A DNA stretch of 64,000 nucleotides from a candidate division CSSED10-310 bacterium (GTDB lineage: Bacteria; CSSED10-310; JAFGJC01): positions 124,001-188,000 of the forward strand of contig JAFGLW010000001.1 of assembly GCA_016927905.1 (NCBI GenBank), read 5' to 3'. Each line of letters begins with the position of its first letter. Position 1 is the first letter of the stretch. A model generated the notes under the pieces. That model searched no databases and was not told the DNA's origin. It was given only the letters and a program-made list of their open reading frames with translations. Shown here piece after piece: positions 55,401-63,558 of the stretch. Both the position numbers and the translations under genes were made by a program.

Positions 55401-55705
55401 TCTTTTCTGAGGAAAACCACGAAGGAAACATATTGTCCAGCTTGATCGATGGAGATTTCAAGTATATTACTGCAAACAGAAACAATCCCCGGAATCTGGC
55501 TCCGGAAGAGCTTTACAGGCTGGATCTGGATCCGCATGAAACAGACAATGTGCTGGATGATCATCCCGTTGAACTGCAGGTGATTCGAAACCATCATGAG
55601 TTGATGCGGGAGGAGGCTGGGAAAAATGCGGTAGTCAGGGAGCAGAAAATGCTGAGCGATGAGGAGCTGGAAAGGATGAAAGCGCTGGGTTATATCACGG
55701 AATGA
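52481..55705 (+). CDS. Flippase-like (UPF0104) membrane domain fused to Thr-type sulfatase/phosphotransferase domain, with LGYI tail
   Basis: 1074 residues. GGAGGAG before the ATG. One helix (about 18-38), a soluble segment (40-115), then about eight helices (125-405) like the lysyl-PG-synthase/flippase family (FLIGRFLGTFLPSTIGLDGYKLYDATR, ITIAGEGIREIAQYYLLRNQL). Four or five further helices (455-620). From about 635 an alkaline-phosphatase-superfamily domain: NVILIMCDALRADHIGCYGY (Asp644), ASWTKPGTASIFTGMYP with Thr684 where true sulfatases have Cys/Ser, FMEPHDPYF, LITADHGEEFFDHGG and WWHGTTLYQEQ. Thr is the nucleophile in LtaS/EptA-type transferases. Ends DEELERMKALGYITE. Likely moves and modifies a lipid-linked head group. 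Confidence 0.88.
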   Translation: MASPIRQAWNSIPVKIRNGFSMLMKFMITLIAFYLLLNHQVQMIDHRSVRLENDAVIQLAAGDEILMGSTPYTLKNGLKIIGPEGNYRNLKDAQTVKLKSGQTGILLPLERQTTFRAIMEYLPRIKASTFWTFVLLAALIKSIGILASMYRWHLLLQGQGIRFPFWHIAGSFLIGRFLGTFLPSTIGLDGYKLYDATRFSRRVVESTAATIIEKVLGIVGIFITFLVALPLGLEILGAQAVNIAFLTVPISVGIIVVFFTLLFYPGLVQWCIEHLPIPGRNRIEKFIQRVSRSAAAYRDQKLLLINAAFQSFLVHFCTAAMYFFTALAIGAVGATFWQVTFASSIQIFATVISPITIAGEGIREIAQYYLLRNQLGPAQAIVSAALGFWAAEALTLFGGIFWWARKRTYRPSFLYLDGRQADLEALMHRDDIGIEDLKQPEEILSRGWVRNAFFARIAAGFSAGLLAGVMLGLVESFWLFFSKSPSADMFAYGMILYGLIGAAAGTALGTGLGLVAVALGHVRGALNTFALVLSGWFSLNILVLGRFRLFRDIWKEQTLPFQILLVLMAGTCICFVILFHVARRNNTPVGSRIRNSLILSAALIAAGITIGLSGGLFFERPVLDPPIVPKHLQEAPNVILIMCDALRADHIGCYGYSAAQTPVIDSLAGMGIRFKFCYGQASWTKPGTASIFTGMYPSGHTAVLKPDILPDSVTTLAEVFRDAGYHAVGFPNNINISPGFNFGQGFDEYHYLAPDYFFFASEAGSQFSYYSILRLVRERYLFKSKQPRHYYQEAGVVVGKSIDYLDRRGNAERFFLYLHFMEPHDPYFSHPFDGTGYARVDMPDPDPSLAGVFRRTYDEEITYMDEWIGHLFQALKERNLWNDTIILITADHGEEFFDHGGWWHGTTLYQEQIAIPMVFKLPRNDQAGTVRLDNARQIDIAPTLLSLCGIPHPDSMSFGRSLFHTAGPLDRIKVFSEENHEGNILSSLIDGDFKYITANRNNPRNLAPEELYRLDLDPHETDNVLDDHPVELQVIRNHHELMREEAGKNAVVREQKMLSDEELERMKALGYITE

Positions 55706-57396
55706 CGGATACCCAAACCCAATCCTTTAAATGCGTGGTTATCGGGCTGGACGGTTTTGATCCATTACTGGCCACCCGCTGGATGGAAGCGGGGAAACTT
55801 CCAGTGCTGAATTCCTTGCGGAAATCCGGTGTTTATTCTCCGCTGCGCAGCACCATTCCCCCGGTAACCTACCCGGCATGGTCCACTTTCCTGACCGGCA
55901 GCAATCCGGGCAAACACGGCATCATCGATTTTGCTCTCCGCCGGTACAACTCCTACGATATAGAATTTATTAACTCGACTTACCGGCGACTGCCGACTTT
56001 TCTCGATTTATTGAATTCGGCCGGATTTCAGGTCGGCGCCATGGGGATTCCCGCCACCTATCCGCCGGACCGCCTGAACGGATTCATGATATCCGGTTTT
56101 GATTCACCGATTGCGGTAAATGCCGATCCGACGTTCTGTCATCCTCCAGAGCTGTATCACGAACTCAAGCAAAAGATACACCCTTATACGCTGGCCGGCA
56201 TCCAGGAAATCCGTATTCACTCCCGCTGGCACGAAAAAACCGCGAAACAGCTGCTTGAAAGTGTTCAAAAACGTGCCGAGATCGCCTGTTACCTGATCCG
56301 CAGTTACCGGTTCCCGATCCATGTTTTCGTGTTTTCAGAGGCGGATACGGCCTCTCATCATTTCTGGGTATTTCACGACCGGGAGTCACCCCGGAGATTG
56401 ACAAGCAGCGATCGCCACTCCGATGTCATCCTGAGAACTTACCAGGCGCTGGATGACGCGGTGGGCGCGGTGATAAATGCCGCCGGGTCCGCTGCCACCG
56501 TGATCGTTCTGTCCGATCATGGGTTCGGTGGAACGGGAGCCCGTGCTCTCAGCATCAACCGACTTCTTGAAACCTTGGGATTCTTCAGGTATCGCGACCG
56601 GTCCCGCCGACCCGATATCCGAACTCACCCGATCCGCTGGATCCCCACCGGGATTCAGCAGATGCTGTTCCGGAAGTTCAAGGCCCGGATTCCAGCCTGG
56701 TTTGAAGCCAGAAACCGGATTTCTTTCGCCGATTTGAAGCATTGCGCGGCCTTTTCCGATGAATTGAATTATTTCCCGTCCATCTGGATTCACGACTCCC
56801 GTTTCCCCGTGGGTCGGCGACTTGATCCCGTCGATCGGAAAAAACTCGTTGATTCAATCATCCGATCGCTCCCTGAAATCCGGAATCCCAATACCGGAGT
56901 CGAAATAATTCGAAGAGCGCACCGCAGGGAGGAACTCTATTCCGGACCGGCGGTCGACCGCATTCCGGATATCATCCTGGAATTAAACTGTGATCTGGAT
57001 TACAGCTATCCGATTCTCCGGGCCCGGACCTCCGGACCGATTCTGATCGATCTTCCCCAAAGCGAGATGACGGGGAGTAAAGGCAAAAGCATGAACGGCA
57101 GCCACCGGTCGCACGGTGTCCTGTACGTCTCGGGACCGGAAATCCGAAACCGGGAAACTCCAAAAGATCCGGGTATCGAAGATGTTGCGCCGACTATCCT
57201 GGCTCTGGCCCGGGTCGCCGTACCTGGTTTCATGAACGGGCGGATACTGGAAGAGATCCTGACACCAGAGATCACCGCCGGTATATACCCGGATACCCGC
57301 TCCCGGAATGCACACTCAACCGGCCAACCGGAGCCGTACGGATCCCGGGAAAGTGACGCGGTGAGGAAACGGCTGGAAGATCTGGGATATCTATGA
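55702..57396 (+). CDS. Alkaline-phosphatase-superfamily phosphodiesterase-like protein 4, with LGYL tail
   Basis: 564 residues; ATGA overlap with the fusion gene. Asp17 in VVIGLDGFDPLL, nucleophile region IPPVTYPAWSTFLTGSNPGKHGIIDF (Thr56), GIPATYPPDRLNGFMISGF, SEADTASHHFWVFHD, VLSDHGFGGTGARALSINRLL and HRSHGVLYVSGPEI with the last His. About 165 residues between SDHG and the last His carry variable, basic sequence. Ends SDAVRKRLEDLGYL. No signal peptide or helix, so it may act on cytoplasmic-face lipids or on nucleotides. Closest in form to protein 3; probably a local duplicate. Confidence 0.85.
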   Translation: MTDTQTQSFKCVVIGLDGFDPLLATRWMEAGKLPVLNSLRKSGVYSPLRSTIPPVTYPAWSTFLTGSNPGKHGIIDFALRRYNSYDIEFINSTYRRLPTFLDLLNSAGFQVGAMGIPATYPPDRLNGFMISGFDSPIAVNADPTFCHPPELYHELKQKIHPYTLAGIQEIRIHSRWHEKTAKQLLESVQKRAEIACYLIRSYRFPIHVFVFSEADTASHHFWVFHDRESPRRLTSSDRHSDVILRTYQALDDAVGAVINAAGSAATVIVLSDHGFGGTGARALSINRLLETLGFFRYRDRSRRPDIRTHPIRWIPTGIQQMLFRKFKARIPAWFEARNRISFADLKHCAAFSDELNYFPSIWIHDSRFPVGRRLDPVDRKKLVDSIIRSLPEIRNPNTGVEIIRRAHRREELYSGPAVDRIPDIILELNCDLDYSYPILRARTSGPILIDLPQSEMTGSKGKSMNGSHRSHGVLYVSGPEIRNRETPKDPGIEDVAPTILALARVAVPGFMNGRILEEILTPEITAGIYPDTRSRNAHSTGQPEPYGSRESDAVRKRLEDLGYL

Positions 57397-57539
57397 ATAT
57401 CGGTGATCCCTTTCGATCCGAACGAATACATCTCTATTGTTCATCCATCTGGATATGCGGCCGACGTTGTGATAAACGGAATCGATTCATATCATCCGGC
57501 ATCGGGATGACGTAAAAACAAAAACGGGTCGAAACTGAA

Positions 57540-58499
57540 ATGAAGTCGATAAAACCTGAAAACCAGCTCGAAACCGTCATCAAAACCGGGGGATTCGCCG
57601 TCACGGCGGAAATCATGCCTTCGAAAACGCCGGATCCCCGTATAATCCGGAAAAAAGCCGATCTGATCCGGGGATCTGTGACGGCAGCCAACCTTACCGA
57701 CAATCAATCCGCGGTCGTCCGCATGTCGAGTCTCGCCTGCAGTAAAATCCTGCTGGATGCCGGAATCGAGCCGATCATGCAGATCACCTGCAGGGATCGA
57801 AACCGACTGGCCATTCAATCCGACGTTCTGGGCGCGGCGGCTCTGGGAGTGCGAAACATCCTGTGCGTTTCAGGCGATCACCTGCAGTTCGGCAACCATC
57901 CTTCGGCTCGAAGCGTCTTCGATGTCGATTCTGTCCAGTTGATCCGGATATTGAAAACCATGCGTGACCGGGGGTGTTTCCAAAACGGACAGCCGATCCG
58001 GAACCGTAAAACCGGTGATATTATGGCTCCCGGCCTGTTCATCGGCGCTGCAGCCAATCCGTTCCGGCAACCATCTCGGTTCCACCCGGTTCGGTTGAAG
58101 AAAAAGATCCGGGCCGGAGCCGATTTCATTCAGACCCAGCCGGTCTTCGACATCAACCGGTTCCGGGACTGGATGCGCAGGATCGCCGATCTGGGACTGG
58201 ATCAAGAGACGGCGATTCTTGCGGGTGTATCCCCGGTAAAGTCACCCAGGGCGTTGATTTTCATGAAGAAATACATCCCGGGCATTCATATCCCGGTTGA
58301 ACTGATATCGAGGATGGAGCAGGCGGGTGATCCCCGTCAGGAAGGTGTCCGGATCGCCCTGGAAATCATTCTCCAGTTGCGGGAAATCCCCGGGATCCGG
58401 GGGATCCATCTGATGGCCATCGGCTGGGAATCCATCATACCCGAACTGGTCTCGGCCGCCCGGATCAAGACGGTGCGGATGAGCGGTCTGGAGATGTAG
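57540..58499 (+). CDS. metF: Methylenetetrahydrofolate reductase
   Basis: 319 residues. Reduces 5,10-methylene-THF to 5-methyl-THF in one-carbon/methionine metabolism. TIM-barrel motifs: VTAEIMPSKTPDPRIIRKKADLI, ANLTDNQSAVVRMSSLA, QITCRDRNRLAIQSDVLGAAALGVRNILCVSGDH, ADFIQTQPVFDINRF and AGVSPVKSPRALIFMKKYIPGIHIP. The Asn/Asp substitutions are those of the anaerobe/acetogen-type enzyme rather than E. coli MetF. The 143 bases before it hold a small CATCC/GGATG hairpin but no clear promoter or terminator. Confidence 0.92.
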   Translation: MKSIKPENQLETVIKTGGFAVTAEIMPSKTPDPRIIRKKADLIRGSVTAANLTDNQSAVVRMSSLACSKILLDAGIEPIMQITCRDRNRLAIQSDVLGAAALGVRNILCVSGDHLQFGNHPSARSVFDVDSVQLIRILKTMRDRGCFQNGQPIRNRKTGDIMAPGLFIGAAANPFRQPSRFHPVRLKKKIRAGADFIQTQPVFDINRFRDWMRRIADLGLDQETAILAGVSPVKSPRALIFMKKYIPGIHIPVELISRMEQAGDPRQEGVRIALEIILQLREIPGIRGIHLMAIGWESIIPELVSAARIKTVRMSGLEM

Positions 58500-58502
58500 G
58501 TT

Positions 58503-59531
58503 ATGGATCCTCTAACTCATTTGATGGGCGGAGCGATTGTGGCGCACATCATGTCCGGGACGATTCCGGAGCCCATATCCACGTTGACATGTATGGCCGC
58601 CGCAGTTGCACCGGATCTGGATTTTTATTCCAGGAAGTTGTCCGGTGCTGCATTTTTGAAAGTTCACCACGGATTTTCCCATTCGATCATCGGGATCACC
58701 GTCCAATCCTTTCTCTACACTGCGATGGCATATTTCATCCTGCAGATACCCTGGCTGAATCTCCGGAATCCGGAATACCGGCAGCTGTTTCCGCTCGTCT
58801 TCTTTTCGCTGGTTTCACACCTTCTTCTGGATTGGGTCATGCACAACAACGGAATGCCGTTTCTGTGGCCTTTTTCCAGAGCCAGATTTGCATTCCCTCT
58901 GGTGCTGGGAGTCAATCCCCAGACGGTTTCCCGGAACTGCGGGCAGAAAAAATTCACCACGTGCCTGGGATGTCAATACCGCGGTTCACTCCGCAACCCG
59001 GTCGCCTGGATCGTCTGGACAGGCGGGATCGCCGGGTTGTTTTTATCCTGCCGTGCCGGGATCGCCCTGGCGACCATCGCTGCAACCATTATCTACCTGT
59101 CGGCTGTTTTAATCCTGCGGGAAAGGGCTCGGACAGCCCTGTATCGACTGGATCCGGATTTCGCCGGTGCAGACGCATTCCCCGCAAAAGCCCTGCCGAA
59201 TTTGTGGCTTTTTGTAATCAGCCGCCGGGATGGATCCGCCCGGGCCGCTCTGGTGGAGAGCTTTTCCCGGGCCATTGTCCGGAAATGGCATTTCCCCCCT
59301 CCCTTGATCTCACCTTTCGTCGAGCAATCCGCGAAACGAGTCATAGCCGATCTGGTATCGGCTGTACGACATCACTATCCCGAAGTGCACTGCGGGTCGG
59401 CGGGAATAACGCATATCAACTTCCGGGATCTGTCTTTTATCTATGGCGAACCCCTGGAACTCGGCTCGGTCAAGGTGGATCTGGATAAGCAGGGAACTAT
59501 CGTATCGGAGGTTTACCGGGGCGTCTGGTGA
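58503..59531 (+). CDS. YdjM-like membrane-bound metal-dependent hydrolase
   Basis: 342 residues. N-terminal MDPLTHLMGGAIVA, VAPDLDFYSRK, HHGFSHSIIGI and SHLLLDWVMHNNGMPFLWPFSRARF carry the His/Asp motif set of the YdjM/DUF457 family, with about five helices in the first 230 residues. The C-terminal about 110 residues form a separate cytosolic domain. The enzymatic activity of the family is unproven; in E. coli the homologue is LexA-controlled. A CGQKKFTTCLGCQ cysteine cluster near 157-168 could bind metal. Starts 3 bases after metF. Confidence 0.82.
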   Translation: MDPLTHLMGGAIVAHIMSGTIPEPISTLTCMAAAVAPDLDFYSRKLSGAAFLKVHHGFSHSIIGITVQSFLYTAMAYFILQIPWLNLRNPEYRQLFPLVFFSLVSHLLLDWVMHNNGMPFLWPFSRARFAFPLVLGVNPQTVSRNCGQKKFTTCLGCQYRGSLRNPVAWIVWTGGIAGLFLSCRAGIALATIAATIIYLSAVLILRERARTALYRLDPDFAGADAFPAKALPNLWLFVISRRDGSARAALVESFSRAIVRKWHFPPPLISPFVEQSAKRVIADLVSAVRHHYPEVHCGSAGITHINFRDLSFIYGEPLELGSVKVDLDKQGTIVSEVYRGVW

Positions 59532-60055
59532 GCCCGATCCACCCATTGGTTCATGCGGATCTGCATCGCCCTCCAGTGCGATCCTTTCCAGACGATCCGG
59601 CCGCAGTTACCGCATCGCATGAACCCATCCACCGAACCGGCAATATATGCCGGCACGATCTCTGTGGCCTGTTCCGGGGAAATACCCTGTAGCTGCCCGT
59701 TACATTTCATGCAACGATGTTTCAGTTCCCGGTACCGCCATAATTCGTACCGCCGGTAAATCAGGATGAACTGCTCCGCAGAATCATTGGTTTCTGGACA
59801 GAACCATTCAAGATTCTCCACTCGCCTGCAGTGCGCTGCGACCGATCTGTCCCGGGTAAGCAATATCCTGCCCTCGCTGACCGCCCGGTCAATCAATTCC
59901 GGCCTGTTCATCGTGAAAACCGAGTCAAATCCTGCGAACCGGAGATATCGCGTCACCCTGCCCAGCATCCTGTCGGCGAGAAACCGGGGAGTATGCTGCA
60001 CCGGTCGATTCGAATCGATCCGCACTGCACTGTCGGAATCGAACACAACCTTCAC
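59513..60055 (-). CDS. Mut7-C RNase-domain protein with zinc ribbon
   Basis: 180 residues. Mut7-C (PIN-fold, DUF82): TPRFLADRMLGRVTRYLRFAGFDSVFT with the first catalytic Asp, then RILLTRDRSVA with the second. The C-terminal zinc ribbon is CMKCNGQL ... MRCGNCGRIVWKGSHW. Predicted RNase or nucleic-acid-binding protein. The last 19 bases overlap the end of the YdjM-like gene on the opposite strand. A poor promoter candidate (TTGCAT, 17 bases, CAATAT) lies upstream. Confidence 0.88.
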   Translation of the reverse strand: MKVVFDSDSAVRIDSNRPVQHTPRFLADRMLGRVTRYLRFAGFDSVFTMNRPELIDRAVSEGRILLTRDRSVAAHCRRVENLEWFCPETNDSAEQFILIYRRYELWRYRELKHRCMKCNGQLQGISPEQATEIVPAYIAGSVDGFMRCGNCGRIVWKGSHWRAMQIRMNQWVDRAHQTPR

Positions 60056-60149
60056 CGTCCTCTAAGGAGTCCCGAAAAGAATATTGCTCAATCCGGGATA
60101 TTTATGCAAGGATGAACTGCGGGCCGGGCGGCCGTAACCGGGAGACGAG

Positions 60150-61793
60150 ATGAGGGGAAAGGTATTTCAATTCATTCTGATTGCAGCGGCAGTGGCCGTT
60201 TTGATACCCGCCCGGGGAGCGGAACGGAAATCGCCGACTCTTCGGATCGTATTTGATGATCTGCACGGCCAGAGTTTCGGAAATGCGGATTGGGTAATCG
60301 ACGGTGCATATTCAGAACTGGCGGATGATCTCAGACAATTCCTCTCGGCGAAGGTCAGCCCCGCAAGCCGCTGTTTCGAGTCGGGATATCTGACCGGCGC
60401 CGCTCTCGGATCCGTGGATCTCTTGATCCTTCCCGAGGCGAATACCCGGTATGGACCGGCCGAGATTTCGTCTATCCGGAACTTCGTGATGCAGGGCGGC
60501 GGGATCTTTCTGATTGCCGATCATGGCGGCTCGGACCGGAATTCCGACGGCTGGGATTCCGCATTGATCCTCAATGAATTGACAATGGACTGGGGAATAA
60601 CATTTGCCGCCGATACCTGGTCGGAAGCTCCGGTCGGCGGTGTAATGGACCGGAACCATCCCATCACCGACAATCTTGGTCCGGTGGGAGCCTGGTCGGC
60701 TACTTCGATTTACATCGAACCGGGAACGGGAAGTTTCAAATCCCTTTTAACAAACAAGAGCCGGCAGACTGTTTACATGGCGGCTGGCACTCTGGGTGAA
60801 GGCAGAATATTTGCCATTGGCGATTCGTCCCCGTTCGATGACGGTTCGGGCGGGGAAGGAAAGAATCTTCATCCGAGCTACCGATCCTGGCTTTACGACC
60901 ACTCCAGACTCGCCGTGCAGGCTTCCGCCTGGCTGATGAATATCATTCCGTCCGCTGCCCCGGCCACGCACCTTCCCTACCCCCTGTTTCGGGCTGACGC
61001 GCCCGATGTTGCTCCAAGAATCAACCAAATGCCGAGAATCATTCTGGATACCGCACACGGCAATACCGATACGGACCAAACCGGCTGTTTCTGCCGGGAT
61101 GTCACCCGGACCCTGGGATGGCCCATCTTGATCAATCAGCAGCCTTTCACATCCCTTTGGAAAACGGATGTCCTGCTCCTCATAAATCCCTCCCTGCGGC
61201 TGACCGATCAAGAAGTCGTTTTTCTGAATCGCTATTTACATGACGATGGCGGCTCGGTTCTGATCGCGACAGGCAACCTGCGAAGCCGGGTTCATACACA
61301 TGAAAATATCAACCGGATTCTGCAGGATGTCGGCAGCTCCATTCGGATTCGACCAGACGAGATCACAGACAATATTTCGAATAACGGAAAACCCTGGTCC
61401 CTGTCGGTTCAGTGCCGGAAGGGTCTTCCCTGGTTTCGCGGTATTGACGGGGCGATCTTCTGGCGTGCCTCCACACTGATCAACGCCGAAGGCAAAATCC
61501 TGAAACCGGATCGACGGACCACGGTTCTGGCGACCGCTTCCAGGCATGCCCGATCCATCCCTTTTCCGGGCCACGCGACCCGGTTATCCCGAAACGGCAT
61601 TTTCGGAAAACGGCTGCCGGTTGCGGCCATCGAGAAGATCGGCAAAGGACGGATGGCCGTACTGAGTGCAAATCCGCTGACGGATTATCAGTATGAAACA
61701 CCGGAAGCTGACGGAATCCGTGTATCCGCGAATCGGGAATCACAAACCGCGCGATTCAACCTGGCTGTTGTCAGAATGCTCCATAAGTTGTAG
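60150..61793 (+). CDS. Secreted GATase-fold (DUF4350-like) protein
   Basis: 547 residues with a signal peptide (MRGKVFQFILIAAAVAVLIPARGA). Two glutamine-amidotransferase-like halves: residues about 28-270 (VDLLILPEANTRYGPAEISSIRNFVMQGGGIFLIADHGG, GEGRIFAIGDSSPFDDGSGG) and about 290-545 (DVLLLINPSLRLTDQEVVFLNRYLHDDGGSVLIATGN, IGKGRMAVLSANPLTDYQYE). No catalytic Cys is seen, so a binding rather than enzymatic role is likely. GGGAG site two bases before the start region. First gene of the sugar-importer operon (6 bases before the first permease); perhaps an extra sugar-handling component. Confidence 0.78.
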   Translation: MRGKVFQFILIAAAVAVLIPARGAERKSPTLRIVFDDLHGQSFGNADWVIDGAYSELADDLRQFLSAKVSPASRCFESGYLTGAALGSVDLLILPEANTRYGPAEISSIRNFVMQGGGIFLIADHGGSDRNSDGWDSALILNELTMDWGITFAADTWSEAPVGGVMDRNHPITDNLGPVGAWSATSIYIEPGTGSFKSLLTNKSRQTVYMAAGTLGEGRIFAIGDSSPFDDGSGGEGKNLHPSYRSWLYDHSRLAVQASAWLMNIIPSAAPATHLPYPLFRADAPDVAPRINQMPRIILDTAHGNTDTDQTGCFCRDVTRTLGWPILINQQPFTSLWKTDVLLLINPSLRLTDQEVVFLNRYLHDDGGSVLIATGNLRSRVHTHENINRILQDVGSSIRIRPDEITDNISNNGKPWSLSVQCRKGLPWFRGIDGAIFWRASTLINAEGKILKPDRRTTVLATASRHARSIPFPGHATRLSRNGIFGKRLPVAAIEKIGKGRMAVLSANPLTDYQYETPEADGIRVSANRESQTARFNLAVVRMLHKL

Positions 61794-61798
61794 AGTCA

Positions 61799-62707
61799 AT
61801 GGTCATGATTGCAACCGGGACAAGCCGGGTTGTTCGCCGGGATAAATTCAATCTTTTCGCCTACTGGTTTCTGCTGCCCACACTGCTCATCATCACGGCA
61901 TTTCACGTCATACCGATTTTTTATTCATTTGCGCTGGCATTCTTCAACTGGGACCTGCTGACTTCCGCCCGGTTTGTCGGTCTCAGAAATTTTGTTCTGC
62001 TGTTTCATGACCCGCTGTTCTGGAAGAGCATCGTCAACACGCTTTATTTCACTGCTGTTTCCGTCCCGGCCAATATGATACTTGCGCTGGTTGTTGCCAT
62101 GCTTCTGAACAACAGAATAAAAGGCATCGATGCATACAGGGTCATTTATTTCATACCGGTAATCACATCGATCAATGCGGTCAGTATCGTCTGGAAGCTG
62201 ATATACCATCCCAACATGGGTTTGCTGAACAAAATGCTTGAAACGGCTCAAATACCAGGCCAGAGATGGCTCCTGGATCCGCAGTGGGCGATGCTGGCCA
62301 TCATTGTCATGAGTGTCTGGAAACATCTTGGATACAATGTCATCATTTTTCTGACGGGTCTGAAGAATATTTCGCCCCATCTATATGAAGCTGCGATGGT
62401 GGACGGCGCCAGCCGGTGGCACCGGTTCAGGCATATCACCTGGCCCATGCTTTCACCGGTAACATTCTTCGTCCTGATCATGAGCATCATCGGTTCCTTT
62501 CAGGTTTTTGCCCAGATCTACATGATGACCCCCGGCGGCGGACCGATGAACTCCACGACAACCATCGTATTTTACCTATACAAAGTCGGTTTCGGTGATT
62601 TTCATTTCGGTTATGCGGCAGCCATAGCCTTCGAGCTTTTCATCATGATTTTTCTGCTCACCCTTCTTCAGAAACTCGTGGTTGAAAAACGGGTTCATTA
62701 CCAGTAG
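61799..62707 (+). CDS. Sugar ABC importer permease (MalF/UgpA type)
   Basis: 302 residues, six helices. WFLLPTLLIITAFHVIPIFYSFALAFFNWDL is the usual first helix, and EAAMVDGASRWHRFRHITWPML is the EAA loop that contacts the ATPase. Pairs with the second permease and the binding protein that follow. No ATPase in this operon as far as visible; the MalK-type ATPase at 32048 may serve it. A tandem ATG two codons in is an alternative start. Confidence 0.94.
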   Translation: MVMIATGTSRVVRRDKFNLFAYWFLLPTLLIITAFHVIPIFYSFALAFFNWDLLTSARFVGLRNFVLLFHDPLFWKSIVNTLYFTAVSVPANMILALVVAMLLNNRIKGIDAYRVIYFIPVITSINAVSIVWKLIYHPNMGLLNKMLETAQIPGQRWLLDPQWAMLAIIVMSVWKHLGYNVIIFLTGLKNISPHLYEAAMVDGASRWHRFRHITWPMLSPVTFFVLIMSIIGSFQVFAQIYMMTPGGGPMNSTTTIVFYLYKVGFGDFHFGYAAAIAFELFIMIFLLTLLQKLVVEKRVHYQ

Positions 62708-62717
62708 GAGTGTTTCA

Positions 62718-63554
62718 TTGCACAGCCTTGCCTGGCAGCGGCGATCACAGAGAATGGTGATTCACCTGTTATTGATTCTTGGTTCCGGAGCAATGCTGTT
62801 TCCCTTTCTCTGGATGATATCCACCAGTTTAAAGGGACCGGATGAAATTCTCTCGGATTCGCTGGATCTGATCCCGTCATCCCTCCACTGGCAGAACTAC
62901 CCACAAGCCTGGAACGCTCAACCGTTCGGGCGGTATTTTCTCAACACCATTTTTGTTGCCTCGGTCACGGTTGCCTGTCAGCTGTTCTTCTCATCCCTGG
63001 CCGCCTATGCATTCGCGTTCTTCAGATTCCCCTTTAAAAGCTTCATATTCATCGCTCTTTTGGGAACCATGATGATCCCCCAGCAGGCGCTGCTGGTTCC
63101 AGACTATGTCATTCTGGCCAGACTGCACTGGCTGGACACCTATCTGGCTCTGATTGTCCCCTGGACGGCCAGTGTATACTCGGTGTTCTTTTTCCGTCAG
63201 TTTTTCATGACGCTCCCAAAAGACCTGTTCGATGCCGCCGTTGTGGATGGCTGTTCCTATGTTGGATTTTATTTCCGGATATTGATGCCGCTTTCAAAAC
63301 CTCCCCTTCTGACTCTCGGGATCTTCAGTTTTCTGGGATCCTGGAATGCTTTCATCTGGCCTTTGATTGTCACGAATTCGACCCATTTGCGTGTTCTGCA
63401 GGTCGGATTGGCTTATTTTTTATCGGAGGCGGGCACGGAATGGGGATTGTTGATGGCGGCGTCGACATTCTCCATCGTTCCCCTGGTCATCGCTTATTTC
63501 TTCGTTCAGAAAAAATTCGTCCAGAGTCAGGCGATGACCGGATTGAAGGAATAG
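62718..63554 (+). CDS. Sugar ABC importer permease (MalG/UgpE type)
   Basis: 278 residues from a TTG at 62718, chosen because AGGAG lies seven bases upstream; an in-frame start at 62682 would overlap the first permease and an ATG at 62754 would cut the first helix. Six helices, ending in the EAA loop DAAVVDGCSYVGFYFRILMPLSKP. GTMMIPQQALLVPDYVILARLHWLDTYLALIVP is typical of the MalG/UgpE group. Confidence 0.93.
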   Translation: MHSLAWQRRSQRMVIHLLLILGSGAMLFPFLWMISTSLKGPDEILSDSLDLIPSSLHWQNYPQAWNAQPFGRYFLNTIFVASVTVACQLFFSSLAAYAFAFFRFPFKSFIFIALLGTMMIPQQALLVPDYVILARLHWLDTYLALIVPWTASVYSVFFFRQFFMTLPKDLFDAAVVDGCSYVGFYFRILMPLSKPPLLTLGIFSFLGSWNAFIWPLIVTNSTHLRVLQVGLAYFLSEAGTEWGLLMAASTFSIVPLVIAYFFVQKKFVQSQAMTGLKE

Positions 63555-63558
63555 ACAC

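Noticed and set aside
52481..55705. A true arylsulfatase in the fusion protein
   Set aside because: The CxPxR/SxPxR formylglycine motif is absent; Thr occupies the nucleophile position, pointing to phospho-transfer or phosphohydrolase chemistry.
57397..57539. Small RNA or terminator in the gap before metF
   Set aside because: Only a 5-bp CATCC/GGATG hairpin with no U tract; not enough support.
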